Position numbers and translations under genes: made by a program
Assembly: GCA_050293315.1 (NCBI GenBank)
Contig: JBNKMS010000012.1
Coordinates: forward strand, 186,001-250,000
Direction of reading: 5' to 3'
DNA from: CBFDBF01 sp050293315
GTDB taxonomy: Bacteria > Pseudomonadota > Gammaproteobacteria > Chromatiales > Chromatiaceae
DNA: 64,000 nt
Shown: positions 1 to 7,279 of the stretch, in pieces
How the letters are laid out: each line of letters begins with the position of its first letter
Position numbering within the stretch: position 1 is the first letter of the stretch
Notes under the pieces: model-generated
The model's input: only the letters and a program-made list of their open reading frames with translations
Database searches by the model: none
Told to the model about the DNA's origin: nothing

Positions 1-219
1 AAGCGCCACCACCAGCGAGTCGCGTGGTAGAGCCTTAAGCATACGCTCACCCTCTTCCCGTAGCGCCCTTGTCAGATCCGCCCCCTTGCCTCTGCGGCCA
101 AGCGGCAACTCCACTAGCTGCAGGCTGCACTCTGCGGGCAGCCGTTTGGCATACTCATCGTAGCCCTCCTGCACCCAGCGGGGCATGCGATTGCCTATAG
201 AGATCAGGTGAATGTTCAT
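1..219 (-). CDS. rlmH: RlmH, 23S rRNA pseudouridine-1915 N3-methyltransferase (3' part outside window)
   Basis: RlmH methylates pseudouridine 1915 in helix 69 of 23S rRNA on the assembled 70S ribosome, using SAM. The visible first 73 codons begin MNIHLISIGNRMPRWVQEGY and continue with LPLGRRGKGADL and EEGERML, which match the N-terminal half of the RlmH (YbeA) family closely. The ATG is at 219-217. The rest of the gene, including the C-terminal SPOUT knot, lies beyond the window edge. In most gammaproteobacteria rlmH directly follows rsfS on the same strand; here the two are about 4.3 kb apart, with an unrelated gene set between them. Confidence 0.9.
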   Translation of the reverse strand, partial: MNIHLISIGNRMPRWVQEGYDEYAKRLPAECSLQLVELPLGRRGKGADLTRALREEGERMLKALPRDSLVVAL

Positions 220-509
220 AAAGCCGGTTTTTCCGGTGGCCAACAGGCCGCGGTGTTGCTGATCAACCTAGTGTGCTGTCATCAGGAGTCACTCTCAGTA
301 ATCCCCATCCAGACAGATCAAATCTATACTATTCGCTTAATTAAAACATATCAGGGCAACAAAATATCGCCTCTATATTGTGCCGCAGTTACTCAGGAGT
401 AAGCGAGATGCAGCTGCTGGCTGAAGATGCGGGGCGATTTAATCTGGAGGATACTGGGGGTTAATTACTGTCGCTGAGTATCGTTGCATATATTTACAAG
501 CTGGATTGA

Positions 510-923
510 TTATTGCTCTTTCGTTTTAAGGTGCGCAGCATATTTTTTATCTTCTATTGCTATATGGTCAAACAGCCAACTCCTAATCAGCTCCATGATT
601 TCAGAATTTAAGACCATCTCCCCTGATTGTATATCTCGCATATAGGAATATATCGTGTTATCAAAATCCTTATGTGCGCGTTGGTGTTCGTATAGTCTAG
701 GATAGTTCATGGTCCGCATATACTCTTCTTCAAAACTGAAATGATAACGCGCGTAATCTTGCATTTCTCTCAAGGTATTCACGCCAATATTGCGTACTGC
801 GCCAACATTTCCTGTCATGATGGTGTCGTGCATCTTATTGAATATCCCGATCCACTCTTTATGTTGGCTATCAATTTCATCATTATTAACGCTTAACGAA
901 TCATCCCATTTGATTTTCGGCAT
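510..923 (-). CDS. bacteriohemerythrin
   Basis: Single-domain hemerythrin, a four-helix bundle that binds O2 (or NO) at a non-haem di-iron site. All seven expected iron ligands can be read (numbering from one residue before the chosen ATG): His22, His62, Glu66, His81, His85, His121 and Asp126, in the motifs DSQHKEW, YHFSFEEE, HQRAHKDF and DHIAIED. I start it at the ATG at 923 because a strong AGGAGGTG site (929-936) sits 5 nt upstream; an in-frame TTG at 926 would be too close. Length (137 aa) is normal for the family. It is the first gene of the insert between rlmH and rsfS. It may store or sense oxygen; there is no fused signalling domain. Confidence 0.93.
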   Translation of the reverse strand: MPKIKWDDSLSVNNDEIDSQHKEWIGIFNKMHDTIMTGNVGAVRNIGVNTLREMQDYARYHFSFEEEYMRTMNYPRLYEHQRAHKDFDNTIYSYMRDIQSGEMVLNSEIMELIRSWLFDHIAIEDKKYAAHLKTKEQ

Positions 924-1004
924 CAAGACACCTCCTGTTTCCTTTGCTATTGGGACCCCTTGGGTAATTATAGGATATGCGCGAGTATTCGCTGGAGTGA
1001 TCTG

Positions 1005-1727
1005 TTAGGTGCCGATGGCGATGTTATTGCCAAGCATTCCTACACAAAAACCAAATACCGCGCCTAATGGCGGGGCCCAATGGCGCCGCATACGTGACTG
1101 TGGGGCAATGTCCTGGAATATTAGGTATAGAATCCCACCTGCCGCAAATAACATTGTTGCTCCCAAAAGTTCGGTGATTTCGCTCAAATGGATATACCCT
1201 AATACGGCAATAATGGGCCCTATAGGGACCAGCATAGACATAAACCACAATATATGTTTTGAACGAGATTGCGGTATAGCACGCAATTCGCGATAGGCGT
1301 TAAACCCCTCGGGCAAATTTTGTAGGCCAATGAAGAGGGCTAATAGAGGGGCTGATTCAGCACCAACCGCAAACGCGCCCCCCAAGGCCAGGGATTCCGG
1401 AATATAATCCAGCAGCATAGCGGTAAATTGCGGTTTCTCTCGACGTCGGGCGCCAAGCATGCGTTCGACTGTAAAGAAGCATATCCCACCGAACAGCAAG
1501 ATAGCGACGCTTACAACTGAGTGATCGACATATGCAACGCCTTCCGGGACCAGGATAAGGGCCACAGCGGCGAGCAGAATACCGCCGCCGAATGCGATAA
1601 CAAAATGCCGAAATTCATTTTCCAGCCATCTGGGTTTGATCTTCTCTTTATAAGCGAGTGCCCCGCCTAGTGGAATGCATGCACCGGCGCATAGTGTATA
1701 TAGGGTTATTTTTACGATTTCATCCAT
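1005..1727 (-). CDS. ZIP-family divalent metal transporter-like membrane protein
   Basis: A 240-residue polytopic membrane protein with about seven to eight hydrophobic segments. Two ZIP-type motifs are visible in the transport core: DYIPESLALG (about residue 108) and GLQNLPEGFN (about residue 134), matching the histidine-poor HNxPEG pattern of bacterial ZIP permeases. Members import or equilibrate Zn2+, Fe2+ or related ions across the inner membrane. The usual His in helix IV is replaced by Asp (DYIPE), so metal preference is uncertain. It lies upstream of the hemerythrin gene on the same strand, 81 bp away, which makes an iron-related role tempting but unproven. Confidence 0.75.
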   Translation of the reverse strand: MDEIVKITLYTLCAGACIPLGGALAYKEKIKPRWLENEFRHFVIAFGGGILLAAVALILVPEGVAYVDHSVVSVAILLFGGICFFTVERMLGARRREKPQFTAMLLDYIPESLALGGAFAVGAESAPLLALFIGLQNLPEGFNAYRELRAIPQSRSKHILWFMSMLVPIGPIIAVLGYIHLSEITELLGATMLFAAGGILYLIFQDIAPQSRMRRHWAPPLGAVFGFCVGMLGNNIAIGT

Positions 1728-1792
1728 AAGATGTATTTAGCATAAATTTATCCCCGCAAAATTCACAACGATCATGATGTGATGGCTATGCA

Positions 1793-2254
1793 TTATTTTA
1801 TGAACCTAGATATTGTTGACTCATAACCTGGGACTCCATTCTTATTTACGATTTTTACGCAAGCATGCCAGCCTGATGGAAGCATTTTACATTCGCCGCC
1901 ATATGAGCTGCTGCCAATATCATTATTGAATTTATCGCCAATAGATAACCCTTCCGGAGTAGAAAAGTTAGGATCACTTGATTCAATAAATGCTATCTTT
2001 TGACGCTGTTTCTCTTCTTTAGCGGTTGTACCACCGCAAGCGATGTACAGCTGATAATCGATGTGGTCTATATGTATTTTTTGCACACAATAAAATTGCG
2101 ACCAAACCATAAAAGGCACTGCAATTTCACTATTTTTATCTACCTCGTATAACTCTCCAATATCTGGCAATGCTGGCGTTTCAGCAGAATTGGCAATCGG
2201 CATGCTGCAAAATATCAGTAGATAAAATAATATTTGATTTATATGTTTATGCAT
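1793..2254 (-). CDS. small secreted protein of unknown function
   Basis: I do not recognise a family. The 153-residue product begins with a short basic stretch and a hydrophobic core (ILFYLLIFCSMPIANSA), a typical Sec signal peptide cleaved near residue 24. The mature part is polar, with four Cys residues (YCVQK, IACGG, GECKM, HACVK) that could form two disulfides in the periplasm. Base composition is A+T-rich compared with the rsfS-leuS block, which suits recent acquisition. It is co-directional with the neighbouring ZIP and SnoaL-like genes but separated from both by more than 60 bp, so an operon is not certain. Confidence 0.6.
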   Translation of the reverse strand: MHKHINQILFYLLIFCSMPIANSAETPALPDIGELYEVDKNSEIAVPFMVWSQFYCVQKIHIDHIDYQLYIACGGTTAKEEKQRQKIAFIESSDPNFSTPEGLSIGDKFNNDIGSSSYGGECKMLPSGWHACVKIVNKNGVPGYESTISRFIK

Positions 2255-2270
2255 AATGCTTAGGCGCCGT

Positions 2271-2296
2271 CTGACGCGAAAACGCGTTAGCGTTTT
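2271..2296 (-). terminator. hairpin between SnoaL-like gene and secreted-protein gene
   Basis: Two overlapping hairpins can be drawn. One is CTGACGCG-AAAA-CGCGTTAG (2271-2290, one G-T wobble); the other is AAAACGC-GTTA-GCGTTTT (2279-2296), which has T-runs on both strands like an intrinsic terminator. It lies 22 bp after the stop codon of the SnoaL-like gene and would end its transcript. Confidence 0.5.
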
Positions 2297-2317
2297 TGGG
2301 GCGGCGATAGTAAATTG

Positions 2318-2728
2318 TTATGTTGGATCTTCATGCAGTTGCATTTCTAAAGATTTGAGATCACCAAGAACCCAAAGCCAAGATATTTTTTCTTCCTTGA
2401 AATGGAACAAGGCTGCACCGCTCCAAGATAGGCGTTTTCCTGTACCTGGAACTCCCATTAGCTCTCCTTTGTGTATTCCTGTGAATTCCATTTTTGCAAA
2501 TGCCTTGGATGGCTCCGAGACAATTTCATTTATTATGCACTTATAATCTTTCAAGGCATCATGGATCATATCCAGATACTCGGAAAAACCATCATAACCT
2601 TGTTTTTCATCGCCTAGAGATCCCCTGAATATAAACGCCTCATGCAGGACCGATGGAATGGCAGATTTATCATGCTGGTTCCATATGACCTCATAGAATC
2701 TCTGTACTTGTTCTATTTCAGGACTCAT
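2318..2728 (-). CDS. SnoaL-like / ester-cyclase-type NTF2-fold protein
   Basis: A 136-residue single-domain protein of the NTF2 superfamily. Family-like features are the opening EQVQRFYEVIWNQHD, the FRGSLGDEKQGYDGFSEYLDMIHDALKDY core and the WSGAALFHFKEEKI strand pair, resembling the SnoaL/polyketide-cyclase and ester-cyclase branch. These proteins are small soluble alpha+beta barrels; many act on hydrophobic carbonyl substrates but most bacterial members have no known substrate. I start at the ATG at 2728 (MSPEIEQ); an ATG seven codons earlier is possible, and neither has a clear ribosome site. No biosynthetic neighbours give a substrate clue. Confidence 0.7.
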   Translation of the reverse strand: MSPEIEQVQRFYEVIWNQHDKSAIPSVLHEAFIFRGSLGDEKQGYDGFSEYLDMIHDALKDYKCIINEIVSEPSKAFAKMEFTGIHKGELMGVPGTGKRLSWSGAALFHFKEEKISWLWVLGDLKSLEMQLHEDPT

Positions 2729-2980
2729 TGTTTTTCTGCAACATAGCATTTAAGCGGAAGGTGGGTTGCCCTATATCTCCAGAGACGCAGTGGGCGATCT
2801 ACAAGATACCACCCCCAGTTCTGCTGCTATCTCGATAGTTAACATAACCATGCAGATTATGTTGATTGTGCACGCCAGTTGTATCAGTTGCAGAACAAAA
2901 CATCAATTCGTGCAGTTTGCACGCCTTCTAAGCGTATGTGTGCGTCATTTATAGCAAGAACGCGAATAAGTACACCGACC

Positions 2981-3544
2981 TCAATCTGCCCTGGATAGGT
3001 GCACACGGTTGCGGGCATCAATCTTGGCGATGTAGAGGGCCTGCTCTGCCTGGTGCAGTAATAGGTCGATTGAACTGTCAGCGGCAGGACACGGGCTGTG
3101 CGCAATGCCGATGTTGATCTCGAATAGGCAGTCAGCATTGGTGTTGCCGTGCTCTTGAGCGTCTAGATAGCAAAGCATCCTGAGGGCTACTGCTAAGGCG
3201 GCTGACCGGTCAGCATCGATCAGTAAAACAGCGCACTCATCGTTGCCGTAGCGACCGCATATGTCGATCTCCCGGGTGTTCTCTACTAGGTAGTCAGCAA
3301 GCCGACGCAGTGCCTGGTCTCCTGCATGGAGGCCATGTTGGTCGTTGATCTCTTTAAAGCTCTCTACCTCTATCAATAGTATTGATATCGGGCTCTGCAT
3401 CCGCTTGGCCCTGCTGTATTCGCGCCTTGCCAGCTCTATAAAATGGCGACGGTTGAAGAGGCCGGTAATCGTGTCTATGGTTGCCTTTTCATATAGTGAG
3501 TGGGTTATGTCAGCCAAGCGCAGTATCTGTTTGTCGCTGTTCAT
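2981..3544 (-). CDS. degenerate GGDEF-domain protein with retained I-site
   Basis: The 187-residue product is almost entirely one GGDEF domain: DTITGLFNRRHF (residues 24-35), EVESFKEINDQHG (59-71) and RYGNDECAVLL (98-108). The active-site signature GGDEF is changed to GNDEC (100-104) and the first metal-binding Asp is Glu59, so diguanylate cyclase activity is doubtful. The inhibitory-site RxxD (Arg91-Asp94) stands at the canonical five-residue spacing before it, so c-di-GMP binding could persist. There is no sensor or membrane segment. Its ATG overlaps the stop of the upstream Cro-like gene (ATGA, 3541-3544), so translation is probably coupled to that regulator. Confidence 0.85.
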   Translation of the reverse strand: MNSDKQILRLADITHSLYEKATIDTITGLFNRRHFIELARREYSRAKRMQSPISILLIEVESFKEINDQHGLHAGDQALRRLADYLVENTREIDICGRYGNDECAVLLIDADRSAALAVALRMLCYLDAQEHGNTNADCLFEINIGIAHSPCPAADSSIDLLLHQAEQALYIAKIDARNRVHLSRAD

Positions 3545-3783
3545 GGACTGCCCTGTCCGAAGATGTCCGGTCGCAGATCAAACCGGGTGACATGGTTGTC
3601 GGTGATCTGCTCGGTGATGGTAACGGCCTGCAGGGAGCAGGGGTGTTTGCGTGTCCCGTTGGCCCATGAGCGGACGGTTACCTCCGATACGCCGTGGGCC
3701 TGCGCTATCTGTCTGCGTATGGCCATACGCCGTCTGCGGGGGAAAGTCCTGATGTAGCTCTGTAAATCCATTTTGTGATGCAT
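3541..3783 (-). CDS. YdaS/Cro-like helix-turn-helix regulator
   Basis: A small (about 80-residue) DNA-binding protein. The segment AIRRQIAQAHGVSEVTVRSWANGTRKHP is a helix-turn-helix, and the ending VTRFDLRPDIF is the hallmark C-terminus of YdaS-like Cro-type proteins found in lambdoid prophages. The gene is divergent from a CI-like repressor gene, with about 95 bp between them: the classic cro/cI layout. Its stop codon overlaps the start of the GGDEF gene by 4 nt. An ATG at residue 5 (3771) is an alternative start. YdaS proteins are known as phage regulators that can be toxic to the host; the role here is inferred from layout. Confidence 0.8.
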   Translation of the reverse strand: MHHKMDLQSYIRTFPRRRRMAIRRQIAQAHGVSEVTVRSWANGTRKHPCSLQAVTITEQITDNHVTRFDLRPDIFGQGSP

Positions 3784-3806
3784 CCTGATGCCTCTCTATC
3801 ATAGGG

Positions 3807-3817
3807 TACGTTACGTA
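3807..3817. promoter_or_regulatory. short palindrome in the cro/cI-like intergenic region
   Basis: Perfect inverted repeat TACGT-T-ACGTA, 24 bp upstream of the Cro-like start. Its place between two divergent helix-turn-helix regulator genes makes it a candidate operator. Binding is inferred only from position and symmetry. Confidence 0.45.
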
Positions 3818-3861
3818 TCTACTAAGGTCAAATTAAGGCACATAATGTTATATTGCATGAA

Positions 3862-3880
3862 ATGATACAGGTTGTATCAT
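3862..3880. promoter_or_regulatory. probable repressor operator, 19-bp perfect inverted repeat
   Basis: ATGATACA-GGT-TGTATCAT: two perfect 8-bp half-sites with a 3-bp centre, ending directly at the ATG (3881) of the CI-like gene. The position would let a dimeric HTH repressor block its own translation initiation region and promoter. It also argues that the real start is 3881, not the TTG at 3872 inside the palindrome. Confidence 0.7.
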
Positions 3881-4489
3881 ATGGCTATGAAACCGGAATG
3901 GACCGAGCGGGCAAAGGAGCGCATGCTGGAGATTGGAGTCTCCCAGGATATGCTTGCCAAGGCGCTGGGATGTACCCGCGGGGCGATCGGTCACTATCTG
4001 GCGGGTAGAAGAGAGCCAACCCTGGAGCGGTTGGGCATTATCGCGCAGACCCTCGGTCTGGATACCAAATGGATGGTGTTCGGGGAGTATGCTTGCAACG
4101 GTGTCAGCGAGCCTGACCACCCCCCCTACTATGTGCCAGTCTGCGGTACAACGACCGAGGGACGCGGTCGGCAGCTCTTGGGCAGGCTGGATCTGGCAGA
4201 ATGTGGCAGTGCCTACGCCCTGAAAGTTGATGGCATTTCCTGGGCCCCACGCGCCCATGATGGGGAGCTGTTGCTGCTCTGCCCCGAGTGGACGCCGCAA
4301 CCGGGGGATGAGGTGTGGGTGGAGTTTACGGATGGTAGTGTGGATCTGCAGGTTTTGGTGCAGCTACGGGATGGTGAGGTGGTGCTGGACAGTGTGGTAG
4401 GGCAACGGCAGCGTCAAATCCGGAAAAGAAACGAGATCAAAAGAATACACTATCTGCTTGCGGTGTATAGCGAAACCGAGGTGGTTTAG
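3881..4489 (+). CDS. CI-like repressor: XRE HTH plus S24/LexA-type domain lacking the catalytic Lys
   Basis: Residues about 7-60 form an XRE helix-turn-helix (VSQDMLAKALGCTRGAIGHYLAGR). Residues about 85-195 resemble the LexA/CI S24 peptidase fold, with GISWAP around Ser120 in the place of the nucleophile motif GxSMxP, and a GDEVWVEF strand. The Lys expected about 37 residues later is absent: the aligned strand reads LQVLVQLRDG. Self-cleavage in an SOS response therefore looks unlikely. Start choice: ATG 3881 directly after the palindrome; ATG 3887 is also possible. Divergent from the YdaS-like gene. No phage structural or integrase gene is nearby, so it is a relic or a domesticated switch. 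Confidence 0.82.
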   Translation: MAMKPEWTERAKERMLEIGVSQDMLAKALGCTRGAIGHYLAGRREPTLERLGIIAQTLGLDTKWMVFGEYACNGVSEPDHPPYYVPVCGTTTEGRGRQLLGRLDLAECGSAYALKVDGISWAPRAHDGELLLLCPEWTPQPGDEVWVEFTDGSVDLQVLVQLRDGEVVLDSVVGQRQRQIRKRNEIKRIHYLLAVYSETEVV

Positions 4490-4495
4490 AGTCTG

Positions 4496-4861
4496 CTACT
4501 CTGAAGCCTGCAGGCCCTCCTCTTGCGGCATCTGGTCAAAGTTGATGCTCCAGAGCCGCTCCAGTTTGTAGAACTCACGCACCTTGGGCTGCATGGCGTG
4601 TAGCACTACCCCATTCAGGTCGACCAGCGCCCACTCTCCATCCTGTACGCCTTCGGTACCAAGCGGCGTCTCCCCGGCCAGTTTGGCCTGAAAGGCGACC
4701 GCCTCGGCGATCGATTTGACATGGCGGCTCGAGGTGCCGCTGGCGATGATCATGATGTCGGTGATGCTTGTTTTGTCGCGTACATCGAGTACTGCGATAT
4801 CCCGGGCCTTCATATCCTCAAGGGTCTTCAGGACCAGGTCTCTAAGCTCTTCTGATTGCAT
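4496..4861 (-). CDS. rsfS: RsfS, ribosomal silencing factor
   Basis: RsfS binds ribosomal protein uL14 on the 50S subunit and blocks joining with 30S in starvation or stationary phase. The 121-residue product shows the family pattern: DIAVLDVRDKTSITDIMIIASG, SSRHVKSIAEAV, and GEWALVDLNGVVLHAM. Length is normal. It follows nadD on the same strand after 81 bp, as in most gammaproteobacteria. Downstream, rlmH, normally adjacent, has been displaced by the accessory insert. Its 3' end is 6 bp from the convergent CI-like repressor gene. Confidence 0.97.
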   Translation of the reverse strand: MQSEELRDLVLKTLEDMKARDIAVLDVRDKTSITDIMIIASGTSSRHVKSIAEAVAFQAKLAGETPLGTEGVQDGEWALVDLNGVVLHAMQPKVREFYKLERLWSINFDQMPQEEGLQASE

Positions 4862-4942
4862 ATCTGTCGTTGGATAGTGGTTCGATGTTCAAAAGGGGGC
4901 AGATTCTAACCTAAATCTGGCTGTATTGCTTGGATTATCGGG

Positions 4943-5554
4943 TTACGGGCGATATATACCCTGCTGTTCAATAATCTCAAGCACCGAGGCAGGCAGCAGA
5001 TAGCGGGGCGATCTCCCCTGTTGTAGCAGTTCCCGGATCTTGCTGGCGGATATCTGCAACTGGCTTACCTCATGGTGCCAAATTTGGCCGGCGGGTGCAG
5101 ATGTGAGCTCCTCTATAGAGGTGGCAAGTCGCTCTGGATAGGGGTCCGGGTGGGCCTCTCCCGGCCGCTGCATTACCACGATATGGGCCAGCTTCAGGAT
5201 CTCTCCCGGTTCATGCCAGGTGGGAAAGTCACGGAAGGCGTCGGAGCCTACAATAAGGCAGATATGGTTATCAACTAGCTCTTCGCGCAGGGAGCGCAGG
5301 GTGCGTACCGTGTAGGACTCCCCCTCCTGCTCTATCTCACGGGTATCGAGTCGAAACTTAGGCTCGTCGGCAATGGCGGCTGTTATCATCTCCAGCCGCT
5401 GCTGGGTGGTGGCGACCGGCGGGTCACGGTGGGGCGGGTTACGCAACGGGACAAACCTCACCTCGGTAAGCTCCAGCGCCTGTTGAACATCCAGCGCGGT
5501 GCGCAGATGGCCAAAGTGGATGGGGTCGAAGGTGCCGCCTAGTATTCCGATCAT
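4943..5554 (-). CDS. nadD: NadD, nicotinate-mononucleotide adenylyltransferase
   Basis: Makes nicotinate adenine dinucleotide from NaMN and ATP in NAD synthesis (cytosol). The nucleotidyltransferase signature GGTFDPIHFGHL is at residues 6-17 and the second motif SASKIR near residue 170; LIVGSDAF lies between them. The 203-residue length matches the family. It starts with ATG at 5554. Next upstream on the same strand is proA, separated by a 450-bp gap, so it probably has its own promoter and is followed by rsfS. Confidence 0.97.
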   Translation of the reverse strand: MIGILGGTFDPIHFGHLRTALDVQQALELTEVRFVPLRNPPHRDPPVATTQQRLEMITAAIADEPKFRLDTREIEQEGESYTVRTLRSLREELVDNHICLIVGSDAFRDFPTWHEPGEILKLAHIVVMQRPGEAHPDPYPERLATSIEELTSAPAGQIWHHEVSQLQISASKIRELLQQGRSPRYLLPASVLEIIEQQGIYRP

Positions 5555-6007
5555 AGGTCTATTATGGCTCGAGCTGTGGGGATAGCACAGGGATTTATCC
5601 TGTTGTTCATTTAACCTTAGTAAGGGGTGTCCTTTTAATCAAGGTAGTTGCACAGGTATAGCCATGCGTTAGACTCATCCTAATCCTCTCCTCACCTTTC
5701 TACCAATACCTCCAGGCAACGGAATAATTAACAAGTTCGAACCCGCGCTGTCGGAAGACTGGAAACCGACACAGAGATCGCAAGGCTGCCGCTCCTGCTC
5801 ACGTTCCCTATCTACACTCCTGTAGGTAAAGGCGTGAAGGCGCAAATATGTCTCCTTATAGACTCCCCAAAACTTTGCGTTCTCTGCGTCTTCGCGGCCT
5901 TTGCGTTTATTGCTCTATGTTCGCTAATGATCTGATGCAGCTTGCCATCCCCACTAGTGGAGGAGGGATAAAGTAGCAAGTGGGGAGCAAATGCGCTCGC
6001 CGGATAG
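5555..6007. other. intergenic region between proA and nadD
   Basis: 453 bp without a convincing gene. It holds a short GCGT-rich tandem motif (5873-5905, listed separately) and an imperfect inverted repeat around 5747-5776 (CTGTCGG / CCGACACAG). The nadD promoter should lie within it, but I could not pick out a clear -35/-10 pair. Confidence 0.5.
5873..5905. repeat. GCGT-type short tandem motif
   Basis: Imperfect 8-9-nt units, CTTTGCGTT / CTCTGCGTC / TTCGCGGC / CTTTGCG, in tandem. Such "tctgcg" runs occur as dispersed intergenic elements in many proteobacterial genomes; only this copy was noticed here. Confidence 0.5.
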
Positions 6008-7279
6008 TTACGTCCGGATGTGTCCATCCCCCAGGACTATAAATTTCACCGAGGTCAGCCCCTCCAGCCCTACCGGTCCACGGGCGTGGAATTTGTCGGT
6101 GGAGATACCGATCTCCGCTCCCAGGCCGTACTCAAAGCCGTCGGCAAAACGGGTAGAGGCGTTGACCATCACCGAGCTGGAGTCCACCTCGCGCAGAAAA
6201 CGGCGTGCGCGGGTGTAGTTCTCGGTGATGATGGAGTCGGTATGCTGGGAGCTGTGAGTGTTGATGTGATCGATCGCCTCGTCCAGCCCCTTGACCACCT
6301 TGATCGAAAGGATCGGACCCAGGTATTCCGTGTCCCAATCCTCTGCGGTTGCGGCGAAGGAGCCGGGGACCAGGCGCTGGGTGGCCTCGCAGCCGCGCAG
6401 CTCTACGCCCATCTCCTGATACATCTTGCCCAGATCTGGCAGTACTGCCTCGGCGATATCTTCAGATACCAGCAGGCTCTCCAGGGTGTTGCAGGTGCCG
6501 TAACGCTGGGTCTTGGCGTTAAAGGAGACCTGTAATGCCTTCTCCAGATCGGCCTCTTCGTCGATGTAGATGTGGCAGATACCATCCAGGTGTTTGATTA
6601 CAGGTACCCTGGCGTCACTGCTGATACGCTCAATCAAACCTTTGCCACCGCGTGGAATGATGACATCTATATACTCTGGCATGGTTATCATCTGGCCCAC
6701 GGCCGCGCGGTCTGTTGTGGCGATCACCTGCACCCCATCTGCCGGCAGCCCCGCCTGCTCCAGTCCGCGGTGGACGCTGGCGGCGATCGCCTGGTTGGAG
6801 TGGAACGCCTCTGAGCCGCCGCGTAGCACGGTGGCGTTGCCCGACTTCAGACAGAGTGCGGCGGCATCTGCAGTGACGTTGGGGCGCGATTCGTAGATGA
6901 TCCCCACCACCCCAAGGGGCACCCGCATACGGCCCACCTGGATACCGGTTGGGCGGTAGTTCATGTCGAAGATCTCACCGATAGGGTCGGGCAGGGAGGC
7001 TATCTGGCGCAATCCTTCAATCATAGAGTTGATGCGCGCATCGGTCAGCTCCAGCCGGTCCAGCAGGGCGGCGTCCAGCCCCTTCTCTGCCCCCACCGCA
7101 AGGTCTTTCCTATTCTCCACCATCAGGGATTCTCGATTGCTCTCAATATCCTCGGCGATGGCGAGCAGGGCGTTGTCCTTCTCTCTGGTGCTGGCGGCGG
7201 CCAAATCGCGGGAGGCGGCGCGCGCCCTGCCCCCAAGCTCCTGCATGTAGGTAGCGATATCCTCTATCTGTTTAGCCAT
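6008..7279 (-). CDS. proA: ProA, gamma-glutamyl phosphate reductase
   Basis: Second step of proline synthesis: NADPH-dependent reduction of gamma-glutamyl phosphate to glutamate semialdehyde. The 423-residue sequence is full length, with the catalytic Cys in TQRYGTCNTLES, the IYESRPNVTADA and PRGGKGLI segments, and a C-terminal GLEGLTSVKF. It overlaps the end of holA by 8 nt, so the two are co-transcribed. The partner kinase proB is not in the window. The gene order leuS-lptE-holA-proA-nadD is like that of Pseudomonas. Confidence 0.97.
   Translation of the reverse strand: MAKQIEDIATYMQELGGRARAASRDLAAASTREKDNALLAIAEDIESNRESLMVENRKDLAVGAEKGLDAALLDRLELTDARINSMIEGLRQIASLPDPIGEIFDMNYRPTGIQVGRMRVPLGVVGIIYESRPNVTADAAALCLKSGNATVLRGGSEAFHSNQAIAASVHRGLEQAGLPADGVQVIATTDRAAVGQMITMPEYIDVIIPRGGKGLIERISSDARVPVIKHLDGICHIYIDEEADLEKALQVSFNAKTQRYGTCNTLESLLVSEDIAEAVLPDLGKMYQEMGVELRGCEATQRLVPGSFAATAEDWDTEYLGPILSIKVVKGLDEAIDHINTHSSQHTDSIITENYTRARRFLREVDSSSVMVNASTRFADGFEYGLGAEIGISTDKFHARGPVGLEGLTSVKFIVLGDGHIRT

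Noticed and set aside
208..402. Short plus-strand frame beside rlmH
   Set aside because: No ribosome site or family resemblance; it overlaps the rlmH start region on the other strand.
2255..2330. Possible integron attC site between the SnoaL-like and secreted-protein genes
   Set aside because: There is a hairpin and a TAACAA after the stop codon, but no matching GTTRRRY core in the right place, no second copy and no integrase. A terminator explains the hairpin better.
1..4489. Complete prophage in the rlmH-rsfS insert
   Set aside because: Only a cro/cI-like switch is phage-like. No integrase, terminase, capsid or tail gene, and no att repeats were seen.
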